DNA from: an uncultured beta proteobacterium
GTDB lineage: Bacteria > Pseudomonadota > Gammaproteobacteria > Burkholderiales > Rhodocyclaceae
Direction: 5' to 3'
Assembly (NCBI GenBank): GCA_903910495.1
Contig: CAIVZW010000626.1
Span: 1 to 20,597 of the forward strand
DNA length: 20,597 nucleotides
Below the pieces are notes generated by a model that was not told the origin of the DNA, did no database searches, and saw only the letters and a list, made by a program, of their open reading frames with translations. The translations under genes and the position numbers were made by a program. This document shows positions 16,074 through 20,597 of this stretch, in pieces. The stretch's first letter is position 1, and every line of letters begins with the position of its first letter.

Positions 16074-16089
16074 TTGTTATTGATAACAA
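16074..16089. promoter_or_regulatory. Palindromic operator-like site 1 upstream of the OM protein
   Basis: TTGTTAT (16074-16080) and ATAACAA (16083-16089) form a perfect inverted repeat with two bases between. It lies 75 bases upstream of the outer-membrane protein start and overlaps a -35-like TTGATA (16080-16085). The binding regulator is unknown. Confidence 0.4.
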
Positions 16090-16102
16090 TTCCCACGTTA
16101 GA

Positions 16103-16117
16103 TGATAGCTATTATCA
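16103..16117. promoter_or_regulatory. Palindromic operator-like site 2, weakly Fur-box-like
   Basis: TGATA (16103-16107) and TATCA (16113-16117) flank the centre GCTAT, with the 8-bp palindrome ATAGCTAT inside. Read on the minus strand over 16101-16119, I count 11 of 19 matches to the E. coli Fur consensus, which is borderline. Confidence 0.35.
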
Positions 16118-16164
16118 ATATAAAGGGCTTCCGTTACTGGCATTCTTCCTATGAGAACAAATTC

Positions 16165-16962
16165 ATGACATACATCAAATACCATTCGGCACCCAAAATT
16201 TTGCTGCCATTTCTCGGGCTGGCGCTTCCGGCCCTGGCCTTTCAGCCGCTGATTACTGACGATACCGGTACTCAGGGCCAGGGCGGTAACCAGTTGGAGA
16301 TTTCTTTCAGCCAGGATCGCGCAAACAAGGCAGGTGAAACCGTGCGTACCCAAAGCTGGCCTGCGGTCTATACACGCGGCCTCAGCGAAACCTTGGATGT
16401 CTTTGCCGGATTCAGTTACGCCAGGATCCGTTCAGGGGCCACGGGAAGTGAAGCGGGTGGCGGCGGTAATCCTTCGTTCGGCGCCAAATGGCGCTTCTAC
16501 GAAAATGAAGAGAGTAAAACCAGTTTCGCGCTCAAGCCGGAAATCATGTATCCGGTCAGTGCCGGGCGGGAAAGTGCCGGTCTGGGTCGAGGTAAAACGT
16601 CGGCTAACCTGAGCCTGATCGTTACACAGGAACTCGCTTTCGGTGCCATCCACCTTAATCTGGGCGCAGGGCGCAACCGCTACCGCGATATCCTGAACAA
16701 TCCCGACTCGACAACGACGAGAGCATCAATCGCGCCGGTCTGGGATGTTGCCGAGCAATGGAAGCTGGCGCTGGATCTGGGAACTGAATCCGCTCGTGCG
16801 GGCGGAATCCGGACGCGCACCAACTTTTCGGAACTCGGCGCCATTTATTCGCCAGGTAAGGACCTTGACTTTGCACTCGGAATTGTCCGCTCCTCCGGCA
16901 ATGATGACCCGCGGACAACAACCCACAGTGCCAGTGCAGGACTTACCTGGCGATTCCAGTAA
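16165..16962 (+). CDS. Predicted outer-membrane beta-barrel protein (MetA-pathway/transporter type)
   Basis: A 265-residue secreted protein. A signal peptide is clear (positive N-terminus, then LLPFLGLALPALAF, cleavage near residue 25-26). The mature part begins QPLITDDTGTQGQGGNQLE, the usual opening of the 'phenol meta-degradation pathway'/transporter-like outer-membrane family. The rest alternates short amphipathic strands with turns (FGAKWRFY, FALKPEIMYP, LNLGAGRNRY, ASAGLTWRFQ) and ends in an aromatic residue plus Gln, close to the C-terminal barrel signature. The function of the family is not settled; uptake of hydrophobic compounds or heavy-metal links are guesses. I choose ATG 16165 for the signal peptide; the frame extends to 16102. 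Confidence 0.75.
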   Translation: MTYIKYHSAPKILLPFLGLALPALAFQPLITDDTGTQGQGGNQLEISFSQDRANKAGETVRTQSWPAVYTRGLSETLDVFAGFSYARIRSGATGSEAGGGGNPSFGAKWRFYENEESKTSFALKPEIMYPVSAGRESAGLGRGKTSANLSLIVTQELAFGAIHLNLGAGRNRYRDILNNPDSTTTRASIAPVWDVAEQWKLALDLGTESARAGGIRTRTNFSELGAIYSPGKDLDFALGIVRSSGNDDPRTTTHSASAGLTWRFQ

Positions 16963-17010
16963 TCAGTAGAAACGGGTGACAGACTCAGAGCGTTCAGATA
17001 GCGGAAGATC

Positions 17011-17316
17011 TTGCACAAGCCTCGATCCCGTTCGTTCATCCGGATGCTTTCGAGCTTCGCCTGTACCGTTCCTGGCATCATGGCTCATGGCCACGCGCAC
17101 CATCGCCTACCCGCGCGCCCGGCACGGTGTATGCCCTCTCGGCAAGCGGTACCGATACGGCGGGCCCTGGCGCCCCTGATCGCGCAGAACTGGAGTCTGG
17201 CCACTGCGCTGTCCCTGCTGGCCTGATATGTCTTCGCCACGCAGTGCCTGTTTGCCCTGGCCTATGCCGCTTCGTTTTCCACTTATCGGCTTGCCCTGGC
17301 CATGGGGTCGGGCTGA
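17011..17316 (+). pseudogene. feoB: Decayed feoB C-terminal remnant
   Basis: Pieces of the FeoB ferrous-iron transporter C-terminus can be read in shifting frames. Frame 1 gives RSFIRMLSSFACTVPGIM. Frame 2 then gives MATRTIAYPRAR. VYALSAS follows in frame 3 (from 17127), and frame 1 returns with LAPLIAQNWSLATALSLLA, a TGA at 17224-17226, YVFATQCL, then LAYAASFSTYRLALAMGSG and a stop at 17314-17316. Intact FeoB proteins have LLSSFACAVPGIMATRTI and WSLATALSLLxWYVFAPQC. The first frameshift comes from an exact 7-bp tandem duplication TCATGGC (17078-17084, 17085-17091). The TGA replaces the expected Trp codon TGG. About 20 residues seem lost after QCL, and more around PRAR/VYAL and before LAPL. 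No G-domain or earlier part of feoB is present. This explains most of the gene-less stretch 16963-17435. Confidence 0.72.
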
Positions 17317-17435
17317 AATGACCGTCTGACGGGCTTTTCGGGGGGGGCGTCGGGGTGCGAAACCAGCGCTGCCGGTGTGCCGTGTGTATAGTACGCGCTT
17401 CAGTCGTACGCTGTTTCTGCGATCAGGAGTGCTCC

Positions 17436-18197
17436 ATGTTGCCGCGACTCGAACCTGCACCTCTGACCCGCGATTCCGACGGCACGCCCATATCGCAAAT
17501 CTACGGCGACATCTACTACTCGGCGTCTGGTGGGCATGCCCAGGCGCGACATGTCTTTCTCGCTGGCAATGGTCTTCCTGAGCGCTGGCAGGGCAGGGAG
17601 CGCTTCGTCATCCTGGAAACGGGATTTGGTCTCGGACTCAACTTTCTGGCCACCTGGCTGGCCTGGCAGAATGATCCGGCGCGTTGCCAGATACTTCATT
17701 TTGTTTCACTTGAAATGCATCCCTTCGCCGCCGACGATCTGGCGCAGCTTCATGTGGCCTGGCCTGAGCTGGAACTGCTGGCGCAAGAGCTTAGACGGCA
17801 CTGGCCGCCATTGATTGCCGGTGAACACCGGATTGAATTGGCGCAAGGGCGGGTCGTCCTCCGGCTTGTTTTCGGTGATGCCATTGAGGAATTACCCAAG
17901 CTGGATGCGGTGGTCGATGCCTTCTATCTGGACGGTTTTTCGCCGGCCAGGAATCCCGAATTGTGGTCGCCGGCGCTGTGCCGTGCTCTGGCCAGCCGCG
18001 CCGTGCCCGAGGCCACGCTCGCTACCTGGTCGGTCGCCGGCAGTGTGCGTCAGGCCTTGAGCGCGGCATGTTTCGCCGTGGAAAAACGTCCGGGTTTCGC
18101 CAGCAAACGGCAAATGCTGGTCGGGCGCTATTGTCCGGAATCACCGAATTCAACGGAATTCAACGCTTCATTTCACCGATCAGGCATAGACGGCTAA
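17436..18197 (+). CDS. mnmD: tRNA 5-methylaminomethyl-2-thiouridine methyltransferase MnmD
   Basis: A 253-residue SAM-dependent methyltransferase equal to the N-terminal half of MnmC. It completes mnm5(s2)U34 in the wobble position of certain tRNAs. Visible support: [14 protein letters not shown] opening, SAM-binding [14 protein letters not shown] (61-74), [16 protein letters not shown], and the terminal [16 protein letters not shown], all matching E. coli MnmC(1). There is no FAD-dependent MnmC(2) oxidase half, so it is the stand-alone type. ATG 17436 has AGGAG at 17425-17429; the frame upstream to 17355 has no family match. The next gene, rlmD, starts 29 bases downstream, so they are probably co-transcribed. 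Confidence 0.88.
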   Translation: MLPRLEPAPLTRDSDGTPISQIYGDIYYSASGGHAQARHVFLAGNGLPERWQGRERFVILETGFGLGLNFLATWLAWQNDPARCQILHFVSLEMHPFAADDLAQLHVAWPELELLAQELRRHWPPLIAGEHRIELAQGRVVLRLVFGDAIEELPKLDAVVDAFYLDGFSPARNPELWSPALCRALASRAVPEATLATWSVAGSVRQALSAACFAVEKRPGFASKRQMLVGRYCPESPNSTEFNASFHRSGIDG

Positions 18198-18226
18198 AAT
18201 GGCGCCTTATTTCTCAGGGAAGTGGC

Positions 18227-19525
18227 ATGCCGACCGGAATCATTGAATCGCTGGATCACGAAGCACGCGGAGTCACCCGGCTTGAGGGCAAAACGATTTT
18301 TGTCGAGGGCGCCTTGCCTGGCGAGCGCGTCGAGTACGTCTGCTTTCGCAAGAAGCCGAGCTTCGAGGTGGCGCGCACGGAACGCATCCTGAAGGCCTCG
18401 CCGGACCGGGTGGTCCCAAAGTGTCCGCATTTCGGGGTGTGTGGCGGCTGCAGCATGCAGCATCTCGACTCGGCCGCACAGGTCGCCGCCAAGCAGCGGG
18501 TACTCGAAGCGAATCTCTGGCATCTGGGCCGGCTCAGGGCCGAACAACTGTATGCGCCGATTTACGGGCCGGCATGGGGTTATCGCCAGCGCGCGCGCCT
18601 GTCGGTGCGCATGGTACCCAAGAAGGGTGGGGCACTGGTCGGGTTTCACGAGCGCAAGAGCAGCTACGTTGCCGACATGCGCCAGTGCGAGAATCTGCCG
18701 CCACATGTCTCGGCGCTGTTACTGCCATTGCGCGATCTGGTTTCCGCCCTGTCGATCAGCAGCGCCCTGCCGCAGATCGAGCTTGCCGTCGGCGAGAGCG
18801 TAACGGCGCTGGTTTTGCGTATCCTTGAGCCGCCCAGTGCGGCGGATGAAAATCTGCTCAGGGCCTTTGCGGATCGACACGACGTGGTGTTCTACCTGCA
18901 ACCCAAGGGGCCGGCGACTGCCTATCGTTTCTATCCGCTGGACGGTGCGAAACTGTCCTACCTGTTGCCGGATTTTGGCATCGAACATTTTTTCTCGCCG
19001 ACCGAATTTACCCAGGTCAATAATGCCGTCAACCGCGTTCTGGTTCGCCGTGCGCTGGCGCTGCTTGAACCACAACCGGGCGAGCGGATTGCCGACATGT
19101 TCTGCGGTCTGGGCAATTTCAGCCTGCCGATTGCCCGCTCCGGGGCGCACGTATTGGGTATCGAGGGGAGTGCCGATCTGCTGCTACGGGCCGCCGCGAA
19201 TTCCGCCGCCAATGGGCTGGACGGGCAGGTCGATTACGCCGTAGCCAATCTGTTCGAGACCACCCCGGAATCGCTGGCGGCGCTCGGCCATTTCGACAGG
19301 ATGCTGATCGACCCGCCACGCGAAGGTGCGGTGGAACTGGTGAATGCTCTGGGCGAGGACTCACCGCGCCGTATCGTCTATGTCTCGTGCAATCCGGCGA
19401 CGCTGGCGCGTGACGCGGCGATTCTGGTGACCCAGAAGGGCTATCGCCTGCGCGGCGCGGGAGTGGTCAATATGTTCCCCAATACCTCACACGTGGAGTC
19501 CATCGCGCTGTTCGACAGAAGCTGA
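18227..19525 (+). CDS. rlmD: 23S rRNA (uracil(1939)-C5)-methyltransferase RlmD
   Basis: RlmD (RumA) methylates U1939 of 23S rRNA with SAM. 432 residues (E. coli 433). The N-terminal TRAM domain covers about 1-55; the [4Fe-4S] ligands C66, C72, C75 ([15 protein letters not shown]) and C154 (MRQCEN) are all present; SAM motif [22 protein letters not shown]; nucleophile C388 in [12 protein letters not shown]; general base E424 in SHVESIAL. I choose ATG 18227 with AGGGA at 18216-18220; the longer frame to 17963 would overlap mnmD out of frame. It follows mnmD in the same direction. Confidence 0.96.
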   Translation: MPTGIIESLDHEARGVTRLEGKTIFVEGALPGERVEYVCFRKKPSFEVARTERILKASPDRVVPKCPHFGVCGGCSMQHLDSAAQVAAKQRVLEANLWHLGRLRAEQLYAPIYGPAWGYRQRARLSVRMVPKKGGALVGFHERKSSYVADMRQCENLPPHVSALLLPLRDLVSALSISSALPQIELAVGESVTALVLRILEPPSAADENLLRAFADRHDVVFYLQPKGPATAYRFYPLDGAKLSYLLPDFGIEHFFSPTEFTQVNNAVNRVLVRRALALLEPQPGERIADMFCGLGNFSLPIARSGAHVLGIEGSADLLLRAAANSAANGLDGQVDYAVANLFETTPESLAALGHFDRMLIDPPREGAVELVNALGEDSPRRIVYVSCNPATLARDAAILVTQKGYRLRGAGVVNMFPNTSHVESIALFDRS

Positions 19526-19575
19526 GTCAGGACGCCGGACTGAGCCCGGGAGGGGCATTTCTACGGTCAGGTCAC

Positions 19576-19603
19576 TTGACATGTTTCGTGTAAGCCATAT
19601 ACT
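19576..19603 (+). promoter_or_regulatory. Sigma-70 promoter of the TRAP transporter gene
   Basis: A perfect -35 TTGACA (19576-19581) and a -10 TATACT (19598-19603) are 16 bases apart. The predicted start near 19610 gives a leader of about 125 bases before the ATG at 19735. Confidence 0.65.
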
Positions 19604-19623
19604 CCAATTTTAATTTGGCTGCT

Positions 19624-19667
19624 CGGCAATTCGCCTGTTGGCGAATTGCCGGGAGACGTTTTTGACT
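19624..19667 (+). promoter_or_regulatory. Leader hairpin, possible attenuator or terminator
   Basis: A perfect 12-bp stem (CGGCAATTCGCC 19624-19635 with GGCGAATTGCCG 19640-19651) with loop TGTT. A run of five T follows nine bases later (in ACGTTTTTGAC). The gap between stem and T-run is unlike a classic terminator. It lies downstream of the TTGACA/TATACT promoter and so within the TRAP gene leader, but it could also end rlmD transcripts. Confidence 0.5.
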
Positions 19668-19734
19668 GCACGCACGGTTCATGTGTTGCATCGCACGCCG
19701 TGCTCCGATTGGTGTAAATAAAGGGAGAGGAACG

Positions 19735-20597
19735 ATGAGGAAATTATCATTGGCAATGATGCTGGCTTTTGGTTCGACCTGTGCATTTTCGGCTGTTGAA
19801 CTCAAGCTGGGCCACTTTGCGTCGGATACGCATCCGTGTGGCATCGCCGCCATGGCATTCAAGTCCAACGTTGAGAAAAGAACCAATGGCGAAGTCAAAA
19901 TCTCGCTGTTTGGCAACAACGCGCTGGGTTCGCCGCCTGAAGTGCTCGAGCAGGTCCTGATCGGTGCCGTTGATATGAGCCTGTCGGGTCAGGATCAACT
20001 GGCCAAGCATCTGCCGTTCTACGACGTGATCAGCACGCCGTTTGCCTTCAAGGATTACGCCACGGCCGACAAGATCATCGATGGCGACTTCAAGACCTGG
20101 GCTGCGCCTGAACTGCTGAAGAAGAATCTGGTTCATGTTTCCGATTGGGAGTGGGGCTTCCGTCAACTGACCAACTCCAAGAAACCGGTGCTGGTTCCGG
20201 CCGACCTCAAGGGCATGAAGATTCGTACCCCGCCGGCCTTTGCCTACCAGGCTTTTGTTGAGGCCTCTGGCGGCAACGCGGTGACCATTGCTTTTGCCGA
20301 ACTGGTGATGGCCATGAAGACAGGCGTCGTCGACGGTCAGGAAAACCCGGTCGGTACCATCTACGACCTGAAGATCTACGAGACGCAGCCGTACATGACG
20401 ATACTCAACTACACCTACAGCTCGATGGTGCACGTGGTCAACAAGAAGATCTGGGATAAGCTGACTCCGGCGCAGCAGAAGATCGTGACTGAAGAGTCGA
20501 TGGCTGCCGCCAAGGGTGCACGCAAGATGCTGCGTGACAACGAATCAACCCAGCTCAAGGATCTTGAGACGACCAAGGGCATCAAGATTGCCCGTCC
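19735..20597 (+). CDS. dctP: TRAP transporter solute-binding protein, DctP family (3'-truncated)
   Basis: The periplasmic binding component of a tripartite ATP-independent transporter, which delivers carboxylates (often C4-dicarboxylates or other organic acids) to the DctQM membrane parts. The frame runs from ATG 19735, with GGGAGAGG just upstream, to the window end without a stop: 287 codons of an expected 330 or so. Signal peptide with cleavage after FSA (residue 20), then VELKLGHFASDTHP. The ligand-carboxylate Arg is R164 in KGMKIRTPP, and the GVVDGQENPVGTIYD and TYSSMVHVVNKKIWDKL segments are typical. The ligand is unknown and the symbol is by family only. Membrane subunits would be expected downstream, outside the window. 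Confidence 0.92.
   Translation, partial: MRKLSLAMMLAFGSTCAFSAVELKLGHFASDTHPCGIAAMAFKSNVEKRTNGEVKISLFGNNALGSPPEVLEQVLIGAVDMSLSGQDQLAKHLPFYDVISTPFAFKDYATADKIIDGDFKTWAAPELLKKNLVHVSDWEWGFRQLTNSKKPVLVPADLKGMKIRTPPAFAYQAFVEASGGNAVTIAFAELVMAMKTGVVDGQENPVGTIYDLKIYETQPYMTILNYTYSSMVHVVNKKIWDKLTPAQQKIVTEESMAAAKGARKMLRDNESTQLKDLETTKGIKIAR

Noticed and set aside
17317..17435. Possible gene or terminator between the feoB remnant and mnmD
   Set aside because: Only a 4-bp stem (CCGT/ACGG) with CTTTT and a run of G are seen. Open frames here have no family match.
1..20597. Defence system, prophage, CRISPR array or biosynthetic cluster
   Set aside because: No regular spaced repeats, integrase, transposase, nuclease-helicase sets or large synthases are present; nearly all genes are recognised housekeeping families.

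Overview
The window looks like a chromosomal segment of a betaproteobacterium, most likely of the Rhodocyclales (Azonexus/Dechloromonas/Accumulibacter-like). This rests on the gene order mdh, GntR regulator, [sdh], sdhE, gltA, odhA(sucA), odhB(sucB), odhL(lpdA), on the chloroplast-like type of malate dehydrogenase, and on protein sequences that read as betaproteobacterial. That is recognition from memory, not a database search. Most of the window is ordinary housekeeping DNA. I found no CRISPR array, complete insertion sequence, prophage, tRNA or rRNA.

Layout. Bases 1-1123 hold the 3' part of a nitronate monooxygenase-like flavoprotein. It is followed by a glycine-rich RRM RNA-binding protein and a tiny lysine/arginine-rich protein, both apparently starting with TTG, and then rlmJ. 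Convergent to rlmJ is a minus-strand pair: a CitE/HpcH-type CoA lyase followed by a DCTPP1-like MazG pyrophosphohydrolase. A LacI-type regulator diverges from this pair. From 5561 to 15160 lies the TCA locus. mdh (minus) diverges from a HutC-type GntR regulator (plus) across a well-formed double promoter with a palindromic operator. sdhE, gltA, sucA, sucB and lpdA follow on the plus strand.

The most notable point is that sdhCDAB (succinate dehydrogenase) is absent from its usual place between gntR and sdhE. What remains is a 26-codon open frame that reads as the start of SdhC and stops in a TGATG overlap with sdhE. This looks like a deletion scar, or an assembly collapse. sdhE itself survives with an Ala in place of the Gly of its RGxxE motif.

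Bases 15190-17316 hold a TauE/SafE permease (minus), a divergent outer-membrane beta-barrel protein behind two palindromic operator-like sites, and a decayed feoB (ferrous iron transporter) tail. The feoB remnant carries an exact 7-bp tandem duplication that shifts the frame, an in-frame TGA and internal deletions. The window ends with two RNA methyltransferase genes, mnmD and rlmD, and the 5' part of a TRAP-transporter solute-binding protein. That last gene has a near-consensus promoter and a 12-bp hairpin in its leader.

How the genes work together. gltA, sucA, sucB, lpdA and mdh encode citrate synthase, the three parts of 2-oxoglutarate dehydrogenase and malate dehydrogenase. The divergent GntR protein is their likely local regulator. 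rlmJ, rlmD and mnmD modify rRNA and tRNA, and the MazG-like enzyme cleans nucleotide pools. I see no credible new multi-gene system. The points worth following are the sdh scar, the feoB decay, the leader and operator structures, and the uncharacterised CoA lyase.
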